Positions 1-6,955 of a stretch of 11,715 nucleotides of DNA are shown in pieces; the first letter of the stretch is position 1; each line of letters opens with the position of its first letter. The notes below the pieces were generated by a model that did no database searches, was not told the origin of the DNA, and saw nothing but the letters and a program-made list of their open reading frames with translations. The translations under genes were made by a program, and so were the position numbers. This DNA comes from Echinostoma caproni. Taxonomy: Eukaryota; Platyhelminthes; Trematoda; Plagiorchiida; Echinostomatidae. The DNA is taken from NCBI GenBank assembly GCA_900618425.1, contig UZAN01056421.1, positions 1-11,715 of the forward strand, read 5' to 3'.

Positions 1-438
1 GGTAGAATTTGACAGACGTATGAATACTGACGCACGCGTAAGTCGTTTGAGACGGGTCCTGCGTAAGCAACACTGACTGTACTGCTTCCTTTCTAATTCT
101 GTCTTCATGCGTCCATCATCAGTCAGGATTTGTTCCACCGAACGCCTCTTCTTGTTTCCCCGCACTGTTGTCGTACGTCGAATCCTTCCGAGACCAGTTT
201 TACCATTGTTTCCAGGTCTAGTGACATGCATTTTCAGTGCATCCTCCATCCTCCATAAATTCGTCGGTGACCTTGTCCGGTTTGTGTTCCTTTCACTCTG
301 TGTTTTAGTTCTGATCCCCACCATTTTTGTTATCTACCTATGTACTTACACTGTTATTGTACATATACTCGCTCTGAACATTTGATAATGCCTTGTGCAT
401 GTCTCACGGGCTCCGTGAAATATACACCTATTAATATG
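1..438 (+). other. Unassigned; possible 3' end of a retroelement
   Basis: No gene is recognised here. An open frame at 107-385 begins with an ATG, but its product is rich in L, V, F and R and fits no family I know. A short frame at 2-76 reads into a TGA after a basic stretch (RLRRVLRKQH). The region runs straight into a (TTA)6 tract, as happens at the 3' ends of some non-LTR elements, so a retroelement 3' untranslated tail is possible. No RT motif or target duplication was seen to prove it. Confidence 0.2.
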
Positions 439-456
439 TTATTATTATTATTATTA
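439..456. repeat. (TTA)6 microsatellite
   Basis: Six perfect TTA units are followed by a short T run. The tract could be the simple-repeat tail of a retroelement whose body lies upstream, or an ordinary microsatellite. Confidence 0.85.
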
Positions 457-663
457 TTTTTACTAAATGAAAGTCGTAAAAATCAATCTACGGTTACACC
501 AGTGATAAAAAATGATTAGACAAGTGAAATTATCTAACGGTAATGACGAAACTACAATGCGCGATAACCGTAAAGAAGTTAACAATATCACGTCGAACTC
601 ACCCATTTAGTCTTTATGCCAGTGATGTACACGATTTCGGACAACCAGTAACGGACGGAGTAA
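457..663. other. Unassigned AT-rich stretch
   Basis: I see no coding frame, RNA gene or repeat that I can support here. Stops are frequent in all frames except a minus-strand frame at 588-779, which has no recognisable content. Confidence 0.4.
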
Positions 664-749
664 CGAACCAAGTCAGAACGACTGGTATCACGAGACCCCA
701 ACAACGGTTGGATTAGAATGAGCTGGAGAACAGAGAGAGAAGCGTACAG
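664..749 (+). CDS. Weak candidate exon ending at a consensus 5' splice site
   Basis: A plus frame is open for 28 codons after the TAA at 661-663. It ends in phase 2 at CAG|GTAAGT (749/750), an exact match to the eukaryotic 5' splice consensus. The peptide is rich in R, E, W and S and is not recognised. No clear upstream acceptor was identified. A perfect donor can arise by chance, and an overlapping minus frame (688-957) is also open, so this is only a candidate. Confidence 0.2.
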
Positions 750-1276
750 GTAAGTAAGCGTGCAGAAACTGAAAGTCAACGTACCGTGACCAACGAGATG
801 ATCTTGGTCCGGTAAAACAACAAGGTTGGTAAGATGGGAAAGTTCCTTGTGCGGAAAGAGTTGACCCTGCCTCTACAACTTGCAATTGACACCTGGAGGA
901 ATTAACGTAAAATATTAGCACTTGCCGGATTCGTCGAAAATAGCTAACAAAAAACACTTATCTCCAGCATACATCGAAATCTGTAAACATAAAGCCGTAG
1001 GGGCCGGAGTGCTTGAGTTACTTCTTAGCTCCTTACTCTTGAGTAGGTCGCTTCTTGGTAGACGGTTCTCCAACACTCATTCACATACCATCAATGAGAA
1101 TATACTAATCTATTATATAATTCTGCACAACTAAAATGTAGAAAAGAGATGTTTTGGGGAAAATCGCAAAAGTGGGATCGTTTTGGAAGCGAAAAATGCT
1201 CCGGCGTGTTGACAGAGCGTGGGTGCATTTTAAGGACGCTCTGAAATTGCGTAAGATGGAGCTCTTTCCAGAATAA
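750..1276. other. Unassigned
   Basis: No supported gene or element was found. Short open frames on both strands (plus 922-1134, minus 1091-1306) show no known motif and look like chance openings. Confidence 0.4.
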
Positions 1277-1399
1277 GATTTCAAATGTAGTATGGAGAGC
1301 CTTCATGATACATGTCTCTTCGTTGCCGAAGAGGTGAAAGGGGACAAGTTTTGTCCTTTGTTATCCAGTAAGGACGTCAACTGGAGACAATTCACAAAG
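1277..1399 (+). CDS. Weak candidate exon with ATG and strong donor, unknown product
   Basis: This plus frame is open from just after the TAA at 1274-1276. An ATG at 1292-1294 starts 36 codons that end in phase 0 at AAG|GTGAGT (1399/1400), a strong 5' splice site. The peptide starts MESLHDTCLFVAEEVKG and matches no family I know. It lies about 200 bp upstream of the synaptobrevin exon, but its phase 0 end cannot join the 3' site at 1594/1595 in the synaptobrevin frame, because that would read ATG TGA. If real, it is either a 5' exon spliced differently or part of another gene. Confidence 0.25.
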
Positions 1400-1594
1400 G
1401 TGAGTGATGTTGTGTGAGCCTACTGCCCGGAATCAATCTAGACATTTGATTGATTGTGGCAAGAATCGGTCCTGTCCAACCGGCCTGACCTTATCTGACC
1501 CTGTAGGGATATCTAATTTATTTTGTTTTAATTTTCCAAATTGGAAAAGTACATTAAGTAAGAAAACGTTCGCACATTACAAACTTTCCATCAG

Positions 1595-1747
1595 ATGTGA
1601 AAATGTCCGAGAAGGCACCTATTGTTCCAAACAAGAGATTGCAGCAGACCCAGGCTCAAGTAAATGAAGTTGTGGACATCATGCGTGTGAATGTGGATAA
1701 AGTACTCGAGCGTGATAAGAATTTATCCGAGCTAGACGGAAGAGCTG
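1595..1747 (+). CDS. Synaptobrevin/VAMP (R-SNARE), N-terminal coding exon
   Basis: This exon encodes the start of a synaptobrevin-type vesicle SNARE. In the known family the R-SNARE helix zips with syntaxin and SNAP-25 to fuse vesicles with the plasma membrane. From ATG 1603-1605 there are 48 codons. [11 protein letters not shown] (residues 10-20) is followed by [17 protein letters not shown] (22-38), near-identical to animal VAMP2/n-Syb, with the zero-layer arginine at residue 37. A GTG at 1597 is in frame, but ATG 1603 is preferred. The exon has a 3' splice site (TTCCATCAG, ending at 1594) and a consensus donor (G|GTGAGT at 1747/1748, phase 1). The split codon needs AT from the next exon to give the family's conserved D (RAD). 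Differences from the usual sequence are N for D at 21, KN for QK at 39-40 and G for D at 46. The rest of the SNARE helix and the tail anchor were not found. Confidence 0.93.
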
Positions 1748-1878
1748 GTGAGTGCGAATTTAAAGAAAATGTTTTGTATCATATTATTGTATTTATGAGT
1801 GATTTAGTTCAAGGTGAACCTATGTGTTTTATCTTTTACGGTATTCTAAGGTTCAAGTTAGATGAAGGATAAAATATA

Positions 1879-1902
1879 CCCAACTGAATGTATTCAGTTG
1901 GG
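1879..1902. repeat. Perfect 10-bp inverted repeat (hairpin)
   Basis: CCCAACTGAA (1879-1888), loop TGTA, then TTCAGTTGGG (1893-1902), with no mismatch. It sits about 130 bp inside the putative synaptobrevin intron. No run of T follows, so it is not a simple terminator. Confidence 0.8.
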
Positions 1903-1916
1903 ATATTGAGTATATG

Positions 1917-1983
1917 TTGAATATATCAAAATAATTTGGTATATTAAATATATATTCAATAAACCAAATTTGGTATGCTAAAT
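1917..1983. repeat. Nested AT-rich inverted and direct repeats
   Basis: TTGAATATAT (1917-1926) is the exact inverse of ATATATTCAA (1950-1959). AATTTGGTATATTAAAT (1933-1949) recurs directly as AATTTGGTATGCTAAAT (1967-1983) with two changes. ACCAAATTTGGT (1963-1974) is a perfect 12-bp palindrome. A further AATTTGGTA occurs near 2012. The layout could be the worn end of a small DNA transposon or a local duplication. Confidence 0.65.
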
Positions 1984-2310
1984 CGGCATTAGTGAGAATT
2001 CAGGATACGTAATTTGGTACACGGAAATGTTTTAGTTGACCTAAACTTTCTCCTCGGGTAGAGTTTGACAAATTCTAGTGAGATTATTGTACAAGATATT
2101 TTCTTACATGAGAAAAGCGTGCGATAAATTTTTTCATTTAAGTAGGTAGTAGTTATAGTTTAAATCCCCACTCATATATAAACTTTATTCGCTTATTAGT
2201 GTATCTGTTATGCATACTTTAATGCTAGCAAAGATGCACCGAAATAGCGACCAAAAATGACGCGCCTCCATGCGCCTTTATACAAAAGAGTACCCTAGCT
2301 ATTCCAGTAA

Positions 2311-2439
2311 TTTCATGGTTTCAAAGTATCTGCTTCTCAGGTAGTGGCTACAATAGCGGACCTCCTCTCAAGATTTGTCGACACCAGAAATGTTTCAAAT
2401 GCTGAATGTAAATTGTGTGATATTAAATATACTGGTCTA
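2311..2439 (+). CDS. Weak candidate exon after a good 3' splice site
   Basis: This plus frame is open for 43 codons between TAA 2308-2310 and TAG 2440-2442. Inside it, TCTGCTTCTCAG ends at 2340 and is a good acceptor (pyrimidine tract plus AG). The following peptide (VVATIADLLSRFVDTRN) looks helical and coding-like. A possible donor is AAT|GTAAAT near 2407. The family is not recognised, and joining it to the block at 2507 in phase 1 would hit a stop, so it is unclear how the pieces connect. Confidence 0.25.
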
Positions 2440-2506
2440 TAGTACACTTATTGGCCTTCATGATAGGACAGTGATCTCAGAAGACCTTGAGTTCTTATCA
2501 TTCTAG

Positions 2507-2732
2507 GGGACTGTAGAATTGACGAACCCTGAAGTAGACAGCCAAAAGTGCGCGGTAGAAGATGAAAAATGTTTGGAAAGTAAACCATTACTTTCCAATC
2601 ATGTTGCACTTGTTGGTGGTTGAATGTATCGTTGAACAGCATCCATTTTATTCAGGTGCGTCGCAAACTGTTAGTTTAGATGAACTGAAGATATCTCAAA
2701 GAGCTTTCTTGAGCAATCTTGCCTTAACAAGC
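2507..2732 (+). pseudogene. Two adjoining coding-like blocks, unknown product
   Basis: Block one (2507-2620, 38 codons) follows TTATCATTCTAG. It is rich in E, D, V and K with many G-initial codons, a sign of coding sequence. Block two (ending at TAG 2733-2735) is in another frame and carries GASQTVSLDELKIS after TTTTATTCAG (ending at 2655). Removing a 40-nt GT...AG segment (2616-2655) would join the blocks in frame. That matches the very short introns known in schistosome genes, but the donor (GTGGTT) is weak. The alternative is a decayed gene with a frameshift. The product is not recognised; GASQ recalls VAMP, but the flanking residues do not fit. Confidence 0.3.
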
Positions 2733-2765
2733 TAGTGTAATGCCACATGAAATGCGCTCACTTAG

Positions 2766-3152
2766 GAATTAAACGACAACAGAAATGACTGGACTGTTGA
2801 ATCTTTGGAGCTGCTTAAACATGGAAGGCTCCGAGTAGTCTACTGAATGGTTTCATGTCTGATGGTCTTCAATGGTTAAGTCGCGTTTTTAAGTTACTTG
2901 CCCACGATCCACTTTCCCTGTTCTTTTTGCTGGACGAGGATGGAAGAAGCGTCGCGTTTATCGGACTACTACCTGGTGTAGGAAAATGGAGAAGTTAGCT
3001 TGAGCATTGGCTTTTGTTGTTGCGACCCGGACCCCTGGTTGGGTTCTGAGGAATGTGGATTGTTGCTGGTCAGAGACTCTGAAACGTATGCTGCTGAAAA
3101 TAAATTGGTGGCAAAATTATTATGTAATCTGTCTGTTGAAATTTTATGCCCG
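2766..3152 (+). pseudogene. Three overlapping coding-like blocks in shifted frames, unknown protein
   Basis: Three plus frames follow each other with short overlaps: 2766-2843 (after CTCACTTAG), 2819-2995 and 2982-3182. Each is rich in E, D, G, L and V rather than the I, K, N and F expected of chance AT-rich frames. The second ends in DEDGRSVAFIGLLPGV, and the third starts ENGEVSLSIGF. Dropping one G near 2981 would fuse them into what looks like a beta hairpin. The third could end at CCG|GTAAAT (3152/3153, phase 0). The pattern is best read as a pseudogene with two or more frameshifts. The hairpin vaguely recalls GNAT acetyltransferases, but the acetyl-CoA loop is not convincing, so no function is assigned. 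Confidence 0.33.
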
Positions 3153-3228
3153 GTAAATACGAATATCAAATGGACCAAAATATGAAAGCGTACGGCTAAA
3201 AATATCATTGTCATTCTTGTCCTTTTTG

Positions 3229-3527
3229 TTACATTTGACTTTTCCAAGTCACTTTCTTTTGTACCTGATTCTCACCTTTTTTCATCATTATTATTGTGGC
3301 ATTGGCACCATGTTTGCCATCAATATATGCTATCAGTAAATTTGTATATGGGACGAAAAGGGCTGAGAAAGTTGATGAAGGTATTAACGGTGACATATAG
3401 AGTGGATATTTCCAGTTTTTCTTGGTAAACAAGCATGTGATCCCACACCTACGCGCGTGGTCTTTGAAACGACGATGGTAATAGCACACGTCTTCTTCAT
3501 GTGTTTGTCTGCGACGGGTTCACAAAC
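3229..3527 (-). pseudogene. Gag zinc-knuckle fragment of a Ty3/Gypsy-like retroelement
   Basis: The minus frame contains CYYHRRFKDHARRCGITC at 3433-3486, a C-X2-H-X9-C-X3-C spacing. From memory, this pattern (CxYHxRFGxxAxxCxxPC) marks the end of Gag just before the protease in Ty3/Gypsy-like elements of flatworms and other invertebrates. There it would bind nucleic acid through zinc. Upstream the frame opens after a TGA near 3528 with a basic RRRQTHEED run. Downstream, where a protease with a DTG or DSG active site would be expected, there is only an unrelated reading without that motif. The usual glycine after RRF is K here and the usual PC is TC. It is a short relic; no LTRs, RT or integrase were found. 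Confidence 0.45.
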
Positions 3528-3721
3528 ATAAGTGTTTATGAGTATATTGATCGACCTGCAGGCTATCTATGATAACCTAAATGTTAGGCATCGCCCCTTT
3601 GGATTCCCCAGTTTACTTGTATGAAGTTGGCACTCCTGCAGCGAAATCGTTGGAACCAATGAAGGGTGACTAAGTTAAAACAGGATTAACAACAATGGGT
3701 ATCACAAGGCTGGTAATGTTA

Positions 3722-3853
3722 GAAGTAAACCCTTTCGCTCATGTTGGATATGGCATCAACCACCGCAATTGGGTCGGCGAAAAATTGCCTATATGGATCC
3801 ACTCCTCGTCCTGACATTTCCACACGACCAAAAACTACATTCTTCAACACTTG
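3722..3853 (-). CDS. Weak coding-like block, unknown product
   Basis: This minus frame is open for 44 codons, between TAG (3854-3856) and TAA (3719-3721) as read on the minus strand. Eighteen of the 44 codons start with G, and the peptide includes VEMSGRGVDPYRQFFADP, which looks like real protein. The preceding CAACTCCTAG could act as a 3' splice site. It lies upstream, on the same strand, of the Gypsy-like zinc-knuckle fragment, so it might be an N-terminal Gag remnant, but I do not recognise it as such. Confidence 0.25.
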
Positions 3854-4330
3854 CTAGGAGTTGTTGACCGTTGTGTTTATAAATATGAAACTAATTTTGA
3901 TCATGAAATCCCGGGGTATGGTTAAAAGCAGCTTATCGTAGCAAACAAATTCGCCAATGTTCGGAGCATCATAGGATCACGCTTTTAGCAATGGAAGAAA
4001 AAATATCATAAGCCCGCTGTTGATCCACCTCTACAGTTCGGATTTGAGAAACTTAGAGCAATAGTTGTAGGGTGGAATGTAACCGGCTGAAAAGATGATA
4101 ATTATCTCCAAAACATAGATTAGGTTATGAATAAGATTTAAATGCTTAGTTCTATGAAGAATGTTTAAAATAAATATACAAAAAACAGAAATTATAAATA
4201 TATAGATTTATACGGGATGCAGAAAACAACCTAAAAATAGATGTTTTTCAGCCTACGGTAAAACGTTAAAATTGGAAAAAAATGTCAAAACGTGAAATGG
4301 AATTTTAAAATGAAATTATCAGCAGGCTGA
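3854..4330. other. Unassigned AT-rich stretch
   Basis: I see no coding frame, RNA or repeat here. The section 4130-4320 is notably A-rich with many stops on both strands. Confidence 0.4.
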
Positions 4331-4519
4331 CCGATCTGTAGACGGTGTCCGAACAAAATACCGGGAACACCGCCAATGAGTAAACAAATGTTTAAACAAG
4401 TTGAAATAAGATGTGGTGGAAACATGCCAAACTCAAATAGAGGGAAACGAGTGTGGGTGAGTGAGCGGGGGAAAGTGAAAGCAACACTCAGTGATCACCC
4501 GGGTGGCCATGGTCCGGCA
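4331..4519 (+). other. Open frame with an internal strong donor site, doubtful
   Basis: A plus frame is open for 63 codons (ATG at 4376-4378), ending at TGA 4520-4522. Within it TGG|GTGAGT (4456/4457) is a strong 5' splice site in phase 0. The peptide is rich in basic residues, G and P and has no recognisable motif. About 30 open segments of this length are expected by chance in a window of this size, so it is not called a gene. Confidence 0.15.
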
Positions 4520-4522
4520 TGA

Positions 4523-4851
4523 CAGTGTATTTCACGGAGTGTATGCTGTGTGAAGTTGGCCATAATTTTACTAATGAGGTCTGAACTAAAACTGAAAAAA
4601 AATTGTTGGGGCGCACTTCATCCCTAAGAATGTTCTTAATTTTATCAAAAGGTTAAAAGTCAATCATTTTCTTTAATTCTGGTGTATTAACCCAGTTGTG
4701 GTGATGTAAAGCAGCACATACGTTTGTCAAATGTTTGGATTATACGGCCTTTAGCGTAAAGCATGCAGGGAAGTTTCGAATACTTAGTCAACTGATCTAT
4801 TTTAAGTTTGTTTTCAACCATTAATCATGTATTTTCATGAACCGGTTTTGG
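4523..4851 (-). other. Probable 3' flank of the RTE-like relic
   Basis: This stretch lies just past the stop of the minus-strand RTE-like ORF (4852-4854) and may hold its decayed 3' untranslated region. No microsatellite tail or target duplication could be identified. There is no open frame of note. Confidence 0.3.
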
Positions 4852-5492
4852 TTACTGCTTTTGACTATCTATTAGGATAAAAGTGCGGAATGAAGCTTGG
4901 GATATTAACAGGACAGTTATGTCACACACTGTCTCAAACCACCGATTTACATGATCTCGAGGCCCGCATTTGGGGAGCACAGCGGTACTTATGTGACCCA
5001 GTATGCTGGTTAGGGTTTGTATATCCTCATGTTAGGTCTAATTTTGACCGCCCTTGACCATCCGCCGCCAGCCTCAGCAAACATCACGGGTGAAGGCAAC
5101 CTATTTGGTGACATGTGCAACACAAGTCCCAACCTTCGTATTCCAGTGGAGGACCAAAATCACCTAACACTCTGCTTCTTACTGCAGCACAGCTTTTCCG
5201 GTTTTTCCCCAGACTCGTGCAATGCGATGTAGACAGCGGTGCTCAAACATTGACCATTCACAGACAGCCGGATGTCGCGACGGCGTCGCAGATGTCTTAA
5301 GTTAGCAAGTGTCAACCAAGCCCTCTGTATACGAGCCGACACTTAATCTGTAACGCGTCCGCTAGGTGAGATAAAGCTACCCAAATAAAAAAATTTATCT
5401 AATTCATCTAATACCTCCCTAGCTAGAGTGGGGTAGGTACTCATTTGGAGCAGTGATATCTGCATTTTAACCAAAATGAATACTCGCACACT
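4852..5492 (-). pseudogene. RTE-like non-LTR retrotransposon, C-terminal ORF relic
   Basis: Read on the minus strand, this is the end of an RTE-type (SR2-like) reverse-transcriptase ORF. In order: FYLGSFISPSGRVTD with YLGS at 5376-5387; a TAA at 5343-5345; RIQRAWLTLANLRHL; the RRRRDIRLS motif (about 5262-5306); then a frame change and FEHRCLHRIARVW from 5247. GWRRMVKGGQN follows at 5041-5073 (family GWKKxRGGQ), and GPRDH at 4951-4965 with RWFETVCDIT after it (family GPRDxxxxWLETLxDMA). The ORF ends at TAA 4852-4854. From family memory, about 30 codons (KGRVY... to ...VFDHRC) are deleted at the frame change near 5245. Several stops interrupt the rest. The catalytic RT domain is absent, so the copy is 5'-truncated and dead. 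Local GC is higher than in its surroundings. Confidence 0.85.
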
Positions 5493-5512
5493 TCAACCCT
5501 AGAGAAGTTTTG

Positions 5513-5584
5513 GGCGGTGTTAGCCCGGTGGTAACGTCATAAAACCATCACCCCGGGGATGCATTCGAAGCCCATCACCACCGC
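5513..5584 (+). ncRNA. Decayed tRNA-like sequence, probable SINE head
   Basis: The 72-nt span has tRNA geometry. GCGGTG (5514-5519) pairs with CACCGC (5579-5584) as an acceptor stem, and T follows at the position of U8. TAGCCCGGTGG (5521-5531) resembles a pol III A box, and GCATTCGAAGC (5561-5571) a B box with the invariant TTCGA. GTCAT and ATCAC can form a 4-of-5 anticodon stem. The T stem is broken (three of five pairs), so it is not a working tRNA. An A/G-rich run at about 5672-5697 could be the tail of a SINE. It abuts the RTE-like relic, and RTE machinery is known to move tRNA-derived SINEs in other animals. No target duplication was proven. Confidence 0.5.
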
Positions 5585-5700
5585 TTGAATTCCCCCAGTG
5601 TGTGTTGAATGGCAGCCTTTTGATTGGCCGCTTCTCCTTTCTTGAAAATTGAATATTTATATGTTCAGTAAGAGAAAGTAAAAAGAAAGAAAAGGTTTTC
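5585..5700 (+). repeat. Possible SINE body and A/G-rich tail
   Basis: This follows the tRNA-like head without a break and ends in an A/G-rich run (about 5672-5697). Head, body and tail together would be about 185 bp, a usual SINE size. Flanks share only a short GTTTT, too little to call a target duplication. Confidence 0.3.
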
Positions 5701-5798
5701 ACATACTGAAATACAATGATCATATCAGTGTTTTGTCTCCAACGGATTAAAGGAGAAATTTTGTTTAAATGAGAAACGCAGGTGAACTAGAGAAACAA

Positions 5799-5812
5799 TC
5801 AAAAATGGAAAT
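5799..5812. repeat. Target duplication, left of hairpin element
   Basis: TCAAAAATGGAAAT here is repeated exactly at 5984-5997, on the other side of the element. It is 10-14 bp long depending on where the element's 3' end is placed. Confidence 0.75.
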
Positions 5813-5987
5813 TGAAACATTTCGATCCCGTAATGAACTCGAACAGGCAAGTCAGAAGACAAACACTGCGAGAGGAATTCCTTTCGTATACTCTCATCGG
5901 TCGCGTACGTATAACATCGCACAAGATAGACAAATGAAGCGAAAGGAATTTCTCTCGCAGTGTTTGTCTTCTGACTTGTCTGTTCAA
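5813..5987 (+). mobile_element. Hairpin (foldback) element, long copy
   Basis: The element starts TGAAACATTT and has a 28-bp single tail. Next come a 46-bp arm (5841-5886), a 53-bp loop, and the inverse arm (5940-5985) matching at 44 of 46 positions. Both differences leave G-U pairs in plus-strand RNA. The flanks carry a direct duplication, TCAAAAATGGAAAT at 5799-5812 and 5984-5997. If the element ends in TTCAA, as its sister copy does, the true duplication is the last 10 bp. The first 46 bp match the copy at 9186-9252 at 42 positions. It encodes nothing, so it must be moved in trans. It inserted in a coding-like frame. Confidence 0.82.
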
Positions 5988-5997
5988 AAATGGAAAT
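5984..5997. repeat. Target duplication, right of hairpin element
   Basis: This is the exact repeat of 5799-5812. The first four bases may belong to the element (…TTCAA end). Confidence 0.75.
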
Positions 5998-6232
5998 GTT
6001 TGATGAGAACGAGGATGTGAAACGGTCTGACTAAACCTCAAACAGTAAAGAGATCCAGTTAGAGGTTTTTAAGGAAAGACTTTTTCGACATCTGAAAATT
6101 GATGGTCCAATTTCTGAACACTTCATCATCACTCATCAGAAACATTCGTTTGAAATAACGAAACGCATGGTGGCTTATTCTCGTGCTTTGCGAGAGCAAT
6201 TAACGTGCCGTTCGTTGGAGTTAGGCAAGTAA

Positions 6233-6955
6233 GCCAGGGTGCATGCCTGTTTTATACTGATTGAGAAGTATTTCAGATGCTGAAAAGATCACAATAGTAC
6301 AGTATAATGTTCGGATCTAAAGTCATAATCGGTCTGGTTCCAAGATTGTGGTTGAAATAACTCTCGTTACCGTGTAAAATACAGTGAAAGCTTCCCTGAA
6401 CCGTGACACCAAGAGTGTAAAAAATAAATTATTTTTGTCTTTGAAGAAAAAAAAAGAATTTGGGAAAACATTTAACTCTGTTTCTTGGTCAGTAATCATT
6501 GGACGTTTTTTCTGCCAAACTTTATGGACTAACAAGCACAATTGCCCAGACGATTAATTTGATCAACTTGTTCATTTGAAGAATTTCAGGTTAAATCCAA
6601 GTAGATCGAGTAATATGATTGGTTTTTTTTGATTGATCATGAATACCTGTATATTATATTTAGATCAGTAACCGGATATCATATTTTTATAAGCATTATA
6701 TAATTAGTATCATACGATACCATTTCTATACCACGTAGATGTTGTGTTCTGACGTGTTAGGATTGTTGTACTATTATTATATATGAAGACGTTAAAAATC
6801 TCCATTCACCCGAAGTGGTTTATTCACAACCCAGTAATGCTTTTGTCTATATGGGTGAGCGTACGAGTCGAATGCAGTTTTCTTTTTACTTATCGTGATC
6901 CAATTGGAAATGGGCCACAAACTGCATCTGATCGAAGTATAGGAATGACAGGTAG
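6233..6955. other. Unassigned AT-rich stretch
   Basis: No gene or repeat is supported here. Open frames at 6783-6980 (plus) and 6792-7064 (minus) overlap each other and have no known motif. Homopolymer runs occur near 6446 (A) and 6622 (T). Confidence 0.4.

Larger units (their letters stand above)
1748..2310 (+). other. Start of the synaptobrevin intron, otherwise unassigned
   Basis: The synaptobrevin frame runs past the donor only as far as the TAA at 1870-1872, as expected for intron sequence. Apart from the hairpin and short repeats at 1879-1983, I see no gene or element here. Confidence 0.5.
5769..6232 (+). pseudogene. Coding-like frame split by the hairpin insertion, unknown protein
   Basis: An ATG at 5769-5771 starts MRNAGELEKQSKME. 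The inserted hairpin element plus one duplicate of the target (185 bp, not a multiple of 3) then breaks the frame. Reading from 5812 straight to 5998 keeps one acidic, lysine-rich frame: MFDENEDVKRSD, a TAA at 6032-6034, then 65 open codons to TAA 6230-6232. The latter part (EVFKERLFRHLKIDGPISEH, later KRMVAYSRALREQL) looks like genuine helical protein. It could also be an exon by itself: CTGACTAAACCTCAAACAG (branch-point-like and AG, ending at 6045) to CAA|GTAAGC (6228/6229), giving 183 nt with phase 2 at both ends. I do not recognise the family. It is either a pseudogene hit by the element or an intact exon with a pseudo-exon upstream. Confidence 0.45.

Noticed and set aside
1404..1667. 87-codon frame overlapping the synaptobrevin exon
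   Set aside because: Out-of-frame shadow; the other frame matches a known family and has splice sites.
1879..1902. Rho-independent terminator
   Set aside because: The genome is eukaryotic and no T run follows the stem.
2448..2642. Minus frame of 64 codons
   Set aside because: Opposite to the better coding-like plus blocks; no motif.
2640..2700. GASQ in a plus frame as the next synaptobrevin exon
   Set aside because: Only four residues match; the following TVSLDELKIS does not fit the SNARE helix and no 3' splice site gives phase 1 with AT.
4401..4440. Possible synaptobrevin continuation: K-M-W-W-K-H-A-K in one plus frame, after K-L-K in another
   Set aside because: It resembles the KLKRKYWWKNLK region, but the frame is broken, no acceptor gives the required AT start, and a WWK triplet is not rare by chance in this much sequence.
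5017..5300. Plus-strand frames with P- and S-rich products
   Set aside because: Antisense shadows of the minus-strand RTE-like relic.
5725..6041. Frames on both strands across the long hairpin copy
   Set aside because: They share the same peptide-like words because the arms are inverted copies; an artefact of the palindrome.
6323..6541. Minus frame of 72 codons
   Set aside because: K- and F-rich composition typical of chance frames in AT-rich DNA; no motif.
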